Source: an uncultured Sphingomonadales bacterium (GTDB lineage: Bacteria; Pseudomonadota; Alphaproteobacteria; Sphingomonadales; Sphingomonadaceae). Taken from it: a stretch of 49,683 nt of DNA. The position numbers and the translations under genes were made by a program. The DNA is taken from positions 1 to 49,683 of the forward strand of contig CAINGT010000139.1 in assembly GCA_903848655.1 (NCBI GenBank), in the 5' to 3' direction. The number at the start of each line of letters is the position of its first letter. Positions within the stretch are counted from its first letter, which is position 1. Below the pieces are notes generated by a model, which saw only the letters and a program-made list of their open reading frames with translations, had not been told where the DNA came from and did not search any database. Shown here in pieces: positions 1 through 10,200 of the stretch.

Positions 1-57
1 AACAGCACAGCCGGCAAGCAGGGCGGCGAAGGCGACTATTGTCAGTGTACGGTGCAT
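1..57 (-). CDS. Lipoprotein N-terminus (partial, runs off window)
   Basis: An ATG at 57-55 on the minus strand opens a frame that stays open to the window edge. The 19 visible residues are a classic lipoprotein signal: a short positive start (MHR), a hydrophobic stretch and a lipobox LLAGC, so Cys17 would be lipidated. It starts one base after the stop of the flavoprotein dehydrogenase gene, which implies co-transcription. The mature protein is outside the window, so its function cannot be named. In related genomes a TPR or hydrolase-like lipoprotein could sit here, but that is not visible. Confidence 0.6.
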   Translation of the reverse strand, partial: MHRTLTIVAFAALLAGCAV

Positions 58-58
58 G

Positions 59-1705
59 TTACAGGTTCGTATAGTTGGGGCCGCCGCCGCCTTCGGGGGT
101 GACCCAGGTGATATTCTGGGTCTTGTCTTTGATATCGCACGTCTTGCAATGGACGCAGTTTTGCGCGTTGATTTGCAGGCGTGGGTCGCCATTTTCCTGT
201 CCGACGAATTCATAGACCCCGGCGGGGCAGAACCGCGCTTCGGGACCGGCATAGAGCTTCAGGTTGATTGCCACCGGCACGGCGGGGTCGGCGAGCACCA
301 GATGGCAGGGCTGGTCTTCTTCGTGGTTGGTGTAGGAATAGGCGACATTGGTCAGCCGGTCGAAACTGATCACGCCATCGGCTTTGGGATAGCTGATCGG
401 GCGGTAGAGGTCGGCGCGCATGGTCGCTTCGGCGTCGGTGTGGTGCGTCATCGGCTTGAACGGATTGACCCGCAGCACGCGTGCCCACATGTCTGTCCCG
501 GCCAGCACGGTACCGAGCGCGCCGCCGAATTTGGCCACGAGCGGCTGGGCATTGGCGACCAGTTTCAGCTCTTTGGCGATCCAGCTTTGGCGCAGCGTGG
601 TGTCGTAGTCATCCACACTGTCATGCGCACGCCCGCCCGCGAGCGCCGCCGCGATGGCTTCGGCGGCGAGCATTCCCGATTTGAGCGCGGTATGGCTGCC
701 CTTGATCCGCGGCACATTGACGAAGCCTGCCGCGCAGCCGACCAGCGCCCCGCCGGGAAACGCCAGTTTGGGCACCGATTGCCAGCCGCCTTCGTTGATC
801 GCACGCGCGCCATAGGCGACGCGCCGCCCGCCGGTCAGCACTTTGCGGATTTCGGGGTGCTGTTTCCAGCGCTGGAATTCTTCGTAAGGATAGACATAGG
901 GATTGGCGTAATCGAGCGCGGTAACGAAGCCGAGCGCAACCTGGTTGTTGGCCTGATGGTACAGGAACCCGCCGCCCCACGTGTCGGATTCGGACAGCGG
1001 CCAGCCTTGCGTGTGGAGCACGCGCCCCGGCACATGCAGGTCGGGATCGATGTCCCACAATTCCTTGATGCCGATGCCATAGACTTGCGGCTGGCAATCG
1101 GCTTCGAGATCAAAGCGCGCCTTCACCTGTTTGGTCAGACTGCCGCGCGCGCCTTCGGCAAACAGCGTGTATTTGGCGTGCAGTTCCATGCCGGGCTGAT
1201 AATCGGGCTTTTTCGTGCCGTCTTTGGCAATGCCCATATCACCGGTGGCCACGCCGATGACCGCGCCTGCATCGTTGTACAGCACTTCGGCAGCGGCAAA
1301 GCCGGGGAAAATTTCGACACCGAGTTCGCCCGCCTGTTCGGCCAGCCAGCGGCACAGATTGCCCAAGCTGCCGGTGTAATTGCCATGGTTCGACAGGAAC
1401 GGCGGCATTGGCCAGTGCGGGATGGCATATTTGCCGGTGCGGGTGAGCACCCAGTGCCAATTGTCGGTGACCGGGGTGTCGGCCAGCGAACAGCCCTGCG
1501 TGCGCCAATCGGGCAGCAATTCATCCAACGCGCGCGGATCGACCACCGCGCCCGACAGGATATGCGCACCGATTTCCGAGCCTTTTTCCAGCACGCAGAC
1601 GCTGATATCGGGGTTGACCTGTTTGAGCCGGATCGCCGCGCCCAGCCCAGCCGGGCCGCCGCCGACGATCACCACGTCATAAGGCATCGATTCGCGTTCG
1701 CTCAT
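59..1705 (-). CDS. Electron-transfer flavoprotein:ubiquinone oxidoreductase
   Basis: A 548-residue membrane-associated flavoprotein that passes electrons from ETF (fed by acyl-CoA and other dehydrogenases) to ubiquinone. The N-terminus has the FAD-binding glycine motif VIVGGGPAGLGAA. The C-terminus has the family's single 4Fe-4S site, with cysteines in NCVHCKTCDIK plus an upstream Cys, followed by the signature TWVTPEGGGGPNY. The length fits the family. I chose the ATG at 1705 (MSERES) because GGAG lies six bases upstream. The frame extends further upstream, but that extension does not resemble the family. The gene is divergent from the uracil-DNA-glycosylase-like gene, with about 94 bp between starts. 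Confidence 0.95.
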   Translation of the reverse strand: MSERESMPYDVVIVGGGPAGLGAAIRLKQVNPDISVCVLEKGSEIGAHILSGAVVDPRALDELLPDWRTQGCSLADTPVTDNWHWVLTRTGKYAIPHWPMPPFLSNHGNYTGSLGNLCRWLAEQAGELGVEIFPGFAAAEVLYNDAGAVIGVATGDMGIAKDGTKKPDYQPGMELHAKYTLFAEGARGSLTKQVKARFDLEADCQPQVYGIGIKELWDIDPDLHVPGRVLHTQGWPLSESDTWGGGFLYHQANNQVALGFVTALDYANPYVYPYEEFQRWKQHPEIRKVLTGGRRVAYGARAINEGGWQSVPKLAFPGGALVGCAAGFVNVPRIKGSHTALKSGMLAAEAIAAALAGGRAHDSVDDYDTTLRQSWIAKELKLVANAQPLVAKFGGALGTVLAGTDMWARVLRVNPFKPMTHHTDAEATMRADLYRPISYPKADGVISFDRLTNVAYSYTNHEEDQPCHLVLADPAVPVAINLKLYAGPEARFCPAGVYEFVGQENGDPRLQINAQNCVHCKTCDIKDKTQNITWVTPEGGGGPNYTNL

Positions 1706-1799
1706 TCCCCGCTCCGTTTCGTTGCGATGCGCCCGCGCGCGCGGGTCGTATGGGGCAAGAGCCTTGAAAGCTGGCGCAACCAAGGTCAATAGCGCTTGT

Positions 1800-2540
1800 A
1801 TGCAGGATTTGGCTTCACCGCAGCGGTTTGACCGCGCCGCGCTTGGCGATGCTGTCAACGCCGCGTTCGACTGGTGGCGCGCGGCGGGGGTCGATGGCGA
1901 TTGGCGCGATCAACCGCAAGACTGGCTGGCCAAACCCGCCGCCGTTGCAGCAGCGGTGCCGCAGGCGGCTTCCTCCGCGCCATCGCCCGCCGCCCCGCGC
2001 GTCGATCTGCCGCGCGATTTTGCCGATTTTGCCGATTGGTGGTTGCGCGAGCCGGGGCTGGCACCCGCCGGAGCCGCGCGCGTGCCGCCATCCGGGCCGC
2101 TGGGCGCGCCGCTGATGGTGCTGGTGCCAATGCCCGAAGCGGCGGATTGCGACACGCTGTTGGCGGGGCCGGGCGGGCGCCTGCTCGATGGCCTGCTGGC
2201 GGCGGCGGGCCTGTCGCGCGGCACGGTCTATTGCGCCGCCGCGCTGCCTGCGCGAATCACCGCGCCCGATTGGGCTGCGCTGGCACACAGTGGGCTGGGT
2301 GCGATCCTGACGCACCATGTCGCGCTCGTTCGGCCGCAACGGCTGATCGTGTTCGGGCAGAGCGGTATTTCAGCGCTTTTGGACCACGCTTCACCGCATA
2401 ACCCGCCGCATTTACGCTTGGTAAACCATGAATGCGCACAGATTCCGGCTTTGGCAACGTATGACTTGGAAATGGTCATGACGCAGCCGAAGCGCAAGGC
2501 GCGATTGTGGAGCCGTTGGCTCGACTGGATGCCGGCATGA
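1800..2540 (+). CDS. Uracil-DNA glycosylase-like protein (degenerate family 4)
   Basis: A 246-residue protein related to family 4 uracil-DNA glycosylases. Residues 1-100 are a Trp/Ala/Pro-rich tail. The core begins near residue 104. The helix after motif 1 is recognisable as LLAGPGGRLLDGLLAAAGL, and the following strand is VYCAAALPAR. The canonical motif 1 (GEAPG with the following acidic residues) is replaced by VPMPEAADCD, and I see no normal HPS-type motif 2 before the end. Cysteines typical of the family's iron-sulfur cluster are not obvious. It may be a diverged glycosylase or a non-catalytic relative. The ATG at 1800 is preferred because upstream residues overlap the divergent promoter region and look non-coding. 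Confidence 0.7.
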   Translation: MQDLASPQRFDRAALGDAVNAAFDWWRAAGVDGDWRDQPQDWLAKPAAVAAAVPQAASSAPSPAAPRVDLPRDFADFADWWLREPGLAPAGAARVPPSGPLGAPLMVLVPMPEAADCDTLLAGPGGRLLDGLLAAAGLSRGTVYCAAALPARITAPDWAALAHSGLGAILTHHVALVRPQRLIVFGQSGISALLDHASPHNPPHLRLVNHECAQIPALATYDLEMVMTQPKRKARLWSRWLDWMPA

Positions 2541-2594
2541 CCGAAGGGCAAACACGCTGATGATCGCACAACCGGCAACACGTTCGCGGGCCGC

Positions 2595-4379
2595 GTGAAG
2601 CGGGTATTGCGACTGTGCGCGGCGGCGTTGATGCTCGCCATTTCGGCGCTGGCGCTTGCTGTGTCGGCGCTGCCTGCCCATGCCAGTTCGGCCGCCGATT
2701 ATTTCCGCAGCCGGGCTGACCGCAGCGCAGTGCCAACGCTGTTGAGCCAGGATGATCGCGACTATTACGCCCGCGTGTTTGCGGCGCTGGCCCGGCAGGA
2801 TTGGGCAGCGGCGCGGCGCTTGCTCGATCAGCGCGCCGATGGTCCGCTGCACCCGGTGGTGCGTGCGCAATTCTACCTTGCCGCCGGATCGCCCCGTGCA
2901 GACTTGCAACCCCTTACCGACTTGATCGCGCGCGCGCCCGATCTGCCATGGTCCGATGCGCTCGCACGGCTGGCGGTGAAGCGCGGGGCGAGTGCACTGC
3001 CTGCCGCGCTGCCCGGAATGCAGCGGCTGTTTGCGCAAGCACCGGGGGCCCGGCGCGCTCGGCCGCAGCGCACCGCCGATGGCACGATGCCCGATAGCGT
3101 GGCAGCGGCGATTGCTGCCCGGATCAAAGCCGATGATCCGGCGGGCGCGCGCGGCTTGCTCGATACGGTCGATGCCACGCTGTCGAGCGAGGCGCGCGCC
3201 GAATGGCGGCAAAAGATCGGCTGGGCCTATTACATCAACAACGATGACGCATCGGCGCGCGCTGTTGCGCTGTCGGCGCAAGACGGCGGCAGCGGGGCAT
3301 GGTTGGCCGAAGCGCAATGGACCGCTGGGCTGGCCGCGTGGCGGCTGGGCGATGCGGCGGGCGCGGCGGAAAGCTTTGCCCGGGCCGCCACGCTCGCGCA
3401 AAATCCCGAACTGGCGGCGCGCGGCAATTACTGGGCGGCGCGCGGCTGGATCCGCGCGCGCCAGCCCGAACGGGTGGCCCCCGCGCTGCGCGCTGCCGCC
3501 GCCGCGCGCGATACGCTCTATGGGATGCTCGCGGCCGACGCGCTCGGTTTGCGCGACACGGCCAAGGGCCTTGCGCCCGATTTCAGCGGCGATGATTGGC
3601 AGAAACTGCGCGCGTTGGGCAATGTCCGGTTGGCAGTGCAATTGACCGAAATCGGCGCGGACGGCCTTGCCGATCAGGTCTTGCGCTATCAGGCACGGAT
3701 TGGTGATCCGGCGCTGTTTGCCCCGCTGTCGCGGCTCGCGCGGGATCTGGGTCTGCCGGTCACGCAATTGTGGATGGCGGGCAATGCCCCCGCCGGGGCG
3801 CGGGCCGATGAAGCCGCGCGGTTTCCTGCACCGAAATGGGTGCCCGCCAATGGTTGGCAGGTCGATCCGGCGCTGTTGTTTGCGCACACGTTGCAGGAAT
3901 CGGGGTTCCGCACCGATGTGGTCAGCCCGGCGGGCGCACGCGGGCTGATGCAAGTGATGCCCGGCACCGCGCGCGGGCTGGCGCGCGCCGATCCGGCGAT
4001 GGCCGGACGCGACGGGCAACTGGCTGTTCCGCAAGTCAATCTGGCGTTCGGGCAGGCCTATCTGGCGGCGTTGCGCGACAAACCCGCCACGCAAGGGCTG
4101 CTGCCCAAAGTGATCGCGGCCTACAATGCCGGGCCGACCCCGGTGGAGCGGTGGAACACGCAGATCCGCGATCAGGGCGATCCCTTGCTGTGGATCGAAT
4201 CGATCCCGTATTGGGAAACGCGCGGCTATGTCGCGGCGGTGTTGCGCAATTACTGGATGTATGAACGCCAAGCGGGGGGCGCGTCGGACAGCCGGTCTGC
4301 GCTGGTGCAGGCCGTGTGGCCGAAATTCCCCGCGCTGATCGGCGCGGGCCGTATCGCCGTGGCTTCGCGTGGCGATTGA
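2595..4379 (+). CDS. slt: Soluble lytic murein transglycosylase
   Basis: A 594-residue periplasmic enzyme that cleaves peptidoglycan glycan strands between MurNAc and GlcNAc, forming 1,6-anhydroMurNAc. It has a Sec signal peptide (residues 1 to about 30, ending AHASSA) and a long alpha-helical, superhelical domain (about 35-400). The C-terminal SLT domain contains LQESGF with catalytic Glu435, then GARGLMQVMPGTARG and IAAYNAGPTPVERW. The start is GTG at 2595; an in-frame ATG at 2538 is followed by a stop after seven codons. It overlaps the next gene by 11 bp, indicating an operon with moaB. Confidence 0.93.
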   Translation: MKRVLRLCAAALMLAISALALAVSALPAHASSAADYFRSRADRSAVPTLLSQDDRDYYARVFAALARQDWAAARRLLDQRADGPLHPVVRAQFYLAAGSPRADLQPLTDLIARAPDLPWSDALARLAVKRGASALPAALPGMQRLFAQAPGARRARPQRTADGTMPDSVAAAIAARIKADDPAGARGLLDTVDATLSSEARAEWRQKIGWAYYINNDDASARAVALSAQDGGSGAWLAEAQWTAGLAAWRLGDAAGAAESFARAATLAQNPELAARGNYWAARGWIRARQPERVAPALRAAAAARDTLYGMLAADALGLRDTAKGLAPDFSGDDWQKLRALGNVRLAVQLTEIGADGLADQVLRYQARIGDPALFAPLSRLARDLGLPVTQLWMAGNAPAGARADEAARFPAPKWVPANGWQVDPALLFAHTLQESGFRTDVVSPAGARGLMQVMPGTARGLARADPAMAGRDGQLAVPQVNLAFGQAYLAALRDKPATQGLLPKVIAAYNAGPTPVERWNTQIRDQGDPLLWIESIPYWETRGYVAAVLRNYWMYERQAGGASDSRSALVQAVWPKFPALIGAGRIAVASRGD

Positions 4380-4896
4380 TCCGGCGCGCACGTTCACGCC
4401 GATCCAGATCGCGCTGCTGACCGTGTCGGATACGCGCGGGCTGGATACCGACACTTCGGGCGATATTCTGGCCGCGCGTATCCGCGCCAAAGGCCATCAG
4501 CTGGTGGCGCGCGCCATCGATCGCGATGACGCCTCGGCCATTGCTGCGCGGCTCAATGCGTGGATCGATGATCGCGGGGTCGATGCGGTGGTGATTACCG
4601 GCGGCACCGGGCTGACCGGGCGCGATGTCACGCCCGAAGCGCTCGACCGGGTCAAGACCCGCGACATCCCCGGATTTGGCGAGCTGTTCCGCTGGATCAG
4701 CTATCAGACCATTGGCACATCGACGATCCAGTCGCGCGCTTGCGCGGTGGTGGCGCGCGGGACTTATATCTTTGCGCTGCCCGGATCGAACGGCGCGGTC
4801 AAAGACGGCTGGGACCGCATCCTCGATGAACAGCTCGACAGCCGCAACCGCCCGTGCAACTTTGTCGAATTGATGCCGCGCTTGCTCGAACGGTGA
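4369..4896 (+). CDS. moaB: Molybdenum cofactor biosynthesis protein MoaB
   Basis: A 175-residue MoaB/MogA-fold protein, predicted to act on molybdopterin (adenylylation or a related step) in molybdenum cofactor assembly. The N-terminal strand [17 protein letters not shown] and the nucleotide/MPT motif [19 protein letters not shown] are diagnostic. [23 protein letters not shown] and ALPGSNGAV are the other conserved blocks. The GTG start at 4369 lies inside the end of slt, with the stop of slt at 4377-4379. A GC-rich hairpin follows at 4901-4931. Confidence 0.92.
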   Translation: MAIDPARTFTPIQIALLTVSDTRGLDTDTSGDILAARIRAKGHQLVARAIDRDDASAIAARLNAWIDDRGVDAVVITGGTGLTGRDVTPEALDRVKTRDIPGFGELFRWISYQTIGTSTIQSRACAVVARGTYIFALPGSNGAVKDGWDRILDEQLDSRNRPCNFVELMPRLLER

Positions 4897-4900
4897 AAGG

Positions 4901-4931
4901 CCCCGCCGGATTGCCTTGCCGCCCGGCGGGG
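4901..4931 (+). terminator. Hairpin after moaB
   Basis: A perfect 9-bp inverted repeat, CCCCGCCGG (4901-4909) and CCGGCGGGG (4923-4931), with a 13-nt loop, starts four bases after the moaB stop. There is no T-run behind it, so it would be a weak intrinsic terminator or an RNA 3'-end stabiliser for the slt-moaB transcript. Confidence 0.5.
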
Positions 4932-5026
4932 TCCGTGCGACAGGCTGCGGCGCGGTGAACTGTTCGCAAATTGCCACACAAGTCCAGTAGCTATGCCGCC
5001 ATTCCCTCTCATGCTCGAGGCCCATC

Positions 5027-5350
5027 ATGTCCCTGCTTGCAGAAAACGCCGCACATCTCAAAGAATTCGCCAGCGACGGGCTTGACCTGAGCGTGCCGCG
5101 GGCGGTCGAATTCGCGCATGTGTTCACGACCCCGCTTGATGTCGATGGTTTTGCCGCCGCATTGTTGGACGATGATGGCGAAGTCGATATTCTGGAACCC
5201 GAAGACGATGGCGACCCTTGGGAAGTCGCCGTAACGTATGAACTCATTCCCAGCGCGGAAGCGATCACCGCCATCGAAGAACGGCTCGACGCGCTGGCCC
5301 AAGCGCACAACGGCGAATCCGACGGCTGGGGTCTCTACGAAGACGAATAA
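5027..5350 (+). CDS. RraB-domain protein (ribonuclease E regulator-like)
   Basis: A 107-residue acidic cytoplasmic protein of the RraB family. In gammaproteobacteria RraB binds RNase E and changes which transcripts it degrades. The visible family features are a central strand PWEVAVTYELIPSAEAITAIEE and the C-terminal YDGWG-like block SDGWGLYEDE. It stands alone: a hairpin ends the preceding operon and convergent repeats follow. Regulation of RNase E is inferred by family and has not been shown for this lineage. Confidence 0.75.
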   Translation: MSLLAENAAHLKEFASDGLDLSVPRAVEFAHVFTTPLDVDGFAAALLDDDGEVDILEPEDDGDPWEVAVTYELIPSAEAITAIEERLDALAQAHNGESDGWGLYEDE

Positions 5351-5354
5351 CGCC

Positions 5355-5561
5355 AAAGCCCCCGCCCCTTTAGGGGAGGGGGTTGGGGGTGGGGGCTATC
5401 GTCTTGGTGGGATCGCGGGGTGCGCGCTCGCTGGTCATCCTTAATAGTCAGGAGTCGGCGGGGCTACTGATCCTTGGTCGCTTGCTGTGAATTGGCCTCA
5501 TTTTCACCCAGCCGATAGGCCCCACCCCCGGCCCCTCCCCTGAAGGGGAGGGGCGTTGGGC
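5355..5561. repeat. Inverted pair of GC-rich palindromic repeats
   Basis: The gap between two convergent genes is bounded by two inverted copies of one element. The left copy (5357-5400) reads outward as CCCCTTTAGGGGAGGGGG followed by GGGGGTGGGGGCTATC. The right copy (5513-5561) has GATAGGCCCCACCCCCGG followed by a perfect 9-bp hairpin, CCCCTCCCC-TGAA-GGGGAGGGG (5532-5553). The same element type occurs between nuoJ and nuoK. The hairpins could terminate transcription from both sides. No gene is seen in the roughly 110 bp between the copies. Confidence 0.8.
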
Positions 5562-5566
5562 TGGGG

Positions 5567-7180
5567 TTATTGCGCGCTATCCGACCCGCGGAAATCGCGG
5601 AAGGTTTCGCGCAAGTCTTTCTTGCTGATTTTGCCGGTGCCGGTGTGCGGCAGGGCATCGACGAAGGCGACTTCATCGGGGATCCACCAGCGCGCGACGT
5701 GGCCGCGCAAATGATCGCGCAGATCATCCCCGGTCAGCGCGTGGCCGGGTTTGGCCACCACGATCAGCAGCGGGCGTTCGTCCCATTTGGGGTGGGGAAT
5801 TCCGATGGCGGCGGCTTCGGCGACGCCGGGGTGGCCGACAGCGGCATTTTCCAGTTCGACCGAGCTGATCCATTCGCCGCCCGATTTTATCACGTCTTTG
5901 GTGCGGTCGGTCAATTGCAACGTGCCATCGGGATGCAGCACCGCGACATCGCCGGTATCGAACCAGCCTTGCGCATCGGCGGCATCGACTGCGGCCTTGA
6001 AATAGCGTTTGACCACCCATGGCCCGCGCACTTGCAACGCCCCGGCGGTCAGTCCATCGCGCGGCAGCACGCGCGCGGGATCATCCAGATCGACACAGCG
6101 CAGTTCCACCCCGAACGGCGCGCGACCCTGCATCGCCTTGACCGCGACTTGCTTATCAAACGACAGATCGTCCCAGTCGGCGGTTTCCCCCCCGGTACTG
6201 CCGATTGGTGATGTTTCGGTCATGCCCCAGATATGCGCCACGCGCACGCCCGAGGCCATGAAGCGCGCGATGATCGAACGCGGCATCGCCGATCCGCCGC
6301 AGATGACTTGTTGCAGGCTGGGCGGGATCGGCTGGCCGGTCTGATCGCAATGCTGCAACAGCCCCAGCCACACCGTCGGCACCCCTGCGCCGGTGGTCAC
6401 GGCTTCGCGCACCATCACTTCGCACAGCACCGCAGGGTCGTTCACCGCTGCATAGACGAATTTGGCCCCCGCCGCCGCACCTGCCCATGGCAGGCCCCAG
6501 CTTGCCGCATGAAACATCGGCACGATCGGCAGCACCACGCTGCGCGTATCGAGTGCAAACACCGGCAAAGTCAGGCTCATCATCGCGTGCAGCACGGTTG
6601 ACCGGTGTTCGTACAGCACGCCTTTGGGATGGCCGGTGGTGCCGCTGGTATAGCACAGCATGCACGGATCGCGTTCGTCGCCGCTGACCCATGCGGTGTC
6701 GCCATCATGGCCGCCGATCCAGTCTGCAAACCCGCGCGCTGGCTCGTCGCTGTCAAAACAGATGTAGTGCGTGATCGTCGGCCAGCGCGGCTTCATCCGT
6801 TCGACCAGCGCGGCCCATTGCCGATCGAACAGCAAGACCCGGTCTTCGGCATGGTTGACGATATAATCGAGTTGATCGTCGAACAGGCGCGGGTTGAGCG
6901 TGTGCAGAATGCACCCGGCACCGACCGCGCCATACCAACTGATCAAATGGTGGTGATGGTTCATCGCCAGCGTCGCGATGCGGTCCCCCGGCGCGATACC
7001 CAGCGCGCGCACGGCCTGTGTCATGCGCAGCGCATCGTGGCGCACCCCGGCCCACGTGGTGCGGGTTTCGCTGCCATCGGCCCAGCGCGACACGATCTCG
7101 CGCGAGCCATATTCGCGCGCGGCATGATCGATCAGCGCGGTTACCCGCAGCGTCCAGTCCTGCATCGCGCCCAGCATCAT
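5567..7180 (-). CDS. Acyl-CoA ligase (long/medium-chain fatty acid type)
   Basis: A 537-residue AMP-forming acyl-CoA synthetase that activates a carboxylic acid to its CoA thioester through an acyl-adenylate. The P-loop-like motif is [19 protein letters not shown]. The adenylate-binding block is [12 protein letters not shown]. The hinge and A8 region is [15 protein letters not shown] followed by [18 protein letters not shown], and the C-terminal lysine motif is [13 protein letters not shown]. The tandem ATGs at 7180 and 7177 follow GAGG at a suitable distance. It lies 22 bp downstream of dnaE on the same strand. The chain-length preference cannot be read from the sequence. Confidence 0.92.
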   Translation of the reverse strand: MMLGAMQDWTLRVTALIDHAAREYGSREIVSRWADGSETRTTWAGVRHDALRMTQAVRALGIAPGDRIATLAMNHHHHLISWYGAVGAGCILHTLNPRLFDDQLDYIVNHAEDRVLLFDRQWAALVERMKPRWPTITHYICFDSDEPARGFADWIGGHDGDTAWVSGDERDPCMLCYTSGTTGHPKGVLYEHRSTVLHAMMSLTLPVFALDTRSVVLPIVPMFHAASWGLPWAGAAAGAKFVYAAVNDPAVLCEVMVREAVTTGAGVPTVWLGLLQHCDQTGQPIPPSLQQVICGGSAMPRSIIARFMASGVRVAHIWGMTETSPIGSTGGETADWDDLSFDKQVAVKAMQGRAPFGVELRCVDLDDPARVLPRDGLTAGALQVRGPWVVKRYFKAAVDAADAQGWFDTGDVAVLHPDGTLQLTDRTKDVIKSGGEWISSVELENAAVGHPGVAEAAAIGIPHPKWDERPLLIVVAKPGHALTGDDLRDHLRGHVARWWIPDEVAFVDALPHTGTGKISKKDLRETFRDFRGSDSAQ

Positions 7181-7202
7181 CGCATCCTCGTTTGTGGTGT
7201 AC

Positions 7203-10200
7203 CTATTCAACCAGCCGCAAGTGCCGATCGGGCCGCGCGGTCAGCGCCACATTGGCAAGCCCGGCGACCGGAAGCAACCGTTCGATCACGCTGCTGTCGA
7301 GCCGGAAATCCGCCCCGAGCACGGCCCATGGCTCGTGCTCCCCGCCGATGCGCAAATGCACGCGCACTTCGCCTTTGGCATCGCTGGCGCGCGGCAACAA
7401 CGCCGCCAGATCGGCCATCGCATCGGCGTGGAGCACTTCGCACGACAGCAGCATCCGCGCCGCGCTCGTCACTTGCGCCAGCGGACGCGCGCCGCGCACG
7501 GTGACGCGCGGGGCTTCATCGGCGCTGGGCCGATCAACTTCGACCGTCAGCAGCAGGCACGTTCCGTCGCGCGCCCATTGCACGAACGGTTCGACCAGCG
7601 CCTCTTCAAAGCACGAGGCCGAAAACAGCCCACTGGCATCGGAAAAGTCGGCCATGATAAAGTCTCTGCCGCGCTTCGTTTTGCGCTTTTGCACGGTTTC
7701 AACCATCGCCGCCATGATCGCACCGGTACGCCCGGTCGCGCTGCCACCGCCCGCTGCGAGCGAGGCATAGGTGCGCGCGCCATTGGCCCCGGCAATCGCG
7801 CGGAATTCTTCGACCGGGTGCGCGGCGAAATAAAAGCCGAAATTTTCGCGCTCTGCCGCCATTTGTTCAGCGCGAGTCCAAGCCTTTGCCGGGGTGAGGC
7901 GGAGCGTCTGCCCGGCGTGATCATCACCGCCGAACAGCCCGCCCTGACCCGACACCCGCGCGCGCGCCGCTTCATCGGCGACCGCCATCAGCAAGTCGGC
8001 ATTGGCGATCAGCATTGCGCGGTTCGGCTCCAGACCATCGAGCGCGCCGCCCGCGGCGAGCGCTTCCAACTGGCGGCGGTTCATCGCGCCGGGCGGGATA
8101 CGGCGAAACAGATCATCGAGCGAGGCATAGACCCCGTTGTCGGCGCGTTCGGCGACGATGGCCTCCATCGCTTTGGCCCCGACATTGCGCAGACCGGCCA
8201 GCGCATAGCGCACGGCATAGCCCTCGTCAGTGCGCTCGACGCTGAATTCCGCCTCTGAATGGTTGATATCCGGCCCGGCGAGCGCCACGCCATTGCGGCG
8301 CATGTCATCGACGAACACGGTCAGCTTTTCCGACTGGTGCATATCGAAACACATCGATGCGGCATAGAATTCGTGCGGATAATGCGTTTTCAGCCATGCG
8401 GTCTGATAGGCGAGCAAGGCATAAGCCGCCGCGTGGCTCTTGTTGAAGCCATAGCCCGCGAATTTGTCGATCAAGTCGAACAGCTCGTTGGCCTTGGTCG
8501 CCGGGATATCGGAATTTTCGGCACAACCGGATACGAACCGCGCGCGTTGCTGATCCATTTCCGACTGGATTTTCTTGCCCATCGCGCGCCGCAGCAAATC
8601 GGCATCGCCCAGCGAATAGCCCGCCAGAATCTGCGCGGCCTGCATCACTTGTTCCTGATAGACGAAAATCCCGTATGTTTCCGCCAGGATCCCGGCCAGC
8701 TTGGGATGCGGATAGTCGATCGGTTCCAGCCCGTTTTTGCGGCGGCCAAACAGCGGGATATTGTCCATCGGGCCGGGGCGGTAGAGCGATACGAGCGCGA
8801 TGATATCGCCGAACGATCCGGGTTTGACCGCCGCGAGCGTGCGCCGCATCCCTTCGGATTCGAGCTGGAACACCCCGACCGTATCGCCCGATTGCAACAG
8901 GCGATAGACATCGTCATCATCCCACGACAGCGCCGCCAGATCGATGGTGATGCCGCGTTGCGCCAGCAGATCGACCGCCTTGCGCAAGACTGACAGCGTT
9001 TTGAGCCCGAGAAAGTCGAATTTGACCAGCCCGGCATCTTCGACATGCTTCATGTCGAACTGGGTGACCGGCATGTCGGAACGCGGATCGCGGTAGAGCG
9101 GCACGAGTTGCGCGAGCGGTCGGTCGCCAATCACCACCCCGGCGGCGTGCGTCGAGCTGTTGCGGGGCAAGCCTTCCAGCTGGATGGCCAGATCGATCAC
9201 GCGCCGCACTTCGGGGTCGCGGTCGTATTCGCGCTTTAACTCACCCACGCCGTTGAGCGCGCGCGGCAAGTCCCACGGGTCGGTCGGATGGTTGGGTATC
9301 AGCTTGCACAGCCGGTCGACTTGCCCATAGCTCATTTGCAGGATGCGCCCGGTGTCGCGCAACACCGCGCGCGCCTTCAATTTGCCGAACGTGATGATCT
9401 GCGCGACATGGTCTTCGCCATATTTGGCCTGAACATAGCGGATCACTTCCCCGCGCCGGGTTTCGCAGAAATCGATGTCGAAATCGGGCATCGACACGCG
9501 TTCAGGGTTCAAAAACCGTTCGAACAGCAGCCCCAGCCGGATCGGATCGAGATCGGTAATCGTCAGCGCCCACGCGACGAGCGACCCCGCGCCCGAACCG
9601 CGCCCCGGCCCGACCGGAATCCCCTGCTCTTTGGCCCATTTGATAAAGTCGGCGACGATCAGGAAATAGCCGCCAAACTTCATGCGGTTGATAATCGCGA
9701 TTTCGAATTCCAGCCTTGCGCGGTAGTCGCAGACCAGTTCGAACGCACCGGCCGTGGCAAGCGCGGGATAGTCTGCCGCAGCGGCGGGCGCATCCGGGCC
9801 AAGCGTCAACAGGCGCGCCAGTTCGTCATGCGCGGCGGCGGGAACATAAGGCTTCATCCGCGCCACCAGCCCGGCGCGGCTGTCGGCGGCACACAGCACT
9901 GCTTCGCCGGTCTGATCGCCCGCAAGGCTCGGCAGGATCGGTTCGCGCCGGGGCGGAACGACCGCGCACCGTTGCGCCACCACCAGCGTATTGGCCAGTG
10001 CTTCGGGCAGATCGGCAAACAAGTCCGCCATTGCTTGTGCGGGCTTGATCCACCATTCGCGCGACGATCGCGGGCGGTCGGTGTTGTCAACGTGTGTCGA
10101 GCTCGCGATGCACAGCATCGCATCGTGCGCGGGATAGAACGCGGCTTCGGCAAAGGCGGCGGGGTTGGTCGCCACCAGCGGCCAGTCGCGGGCATAAGCA

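Noticed and set aside
56..1792. Long open frame opposite the flavoprotein dehydrogenase gene
   Set aside because: It mirrors the coding strand in GC-rich DNA, and its translation is rich in Arg/His/Gly with no family features. The same applies to long antisense frames at 2412-4490, 9288-11186, 30228-32285 and 33256-34461.
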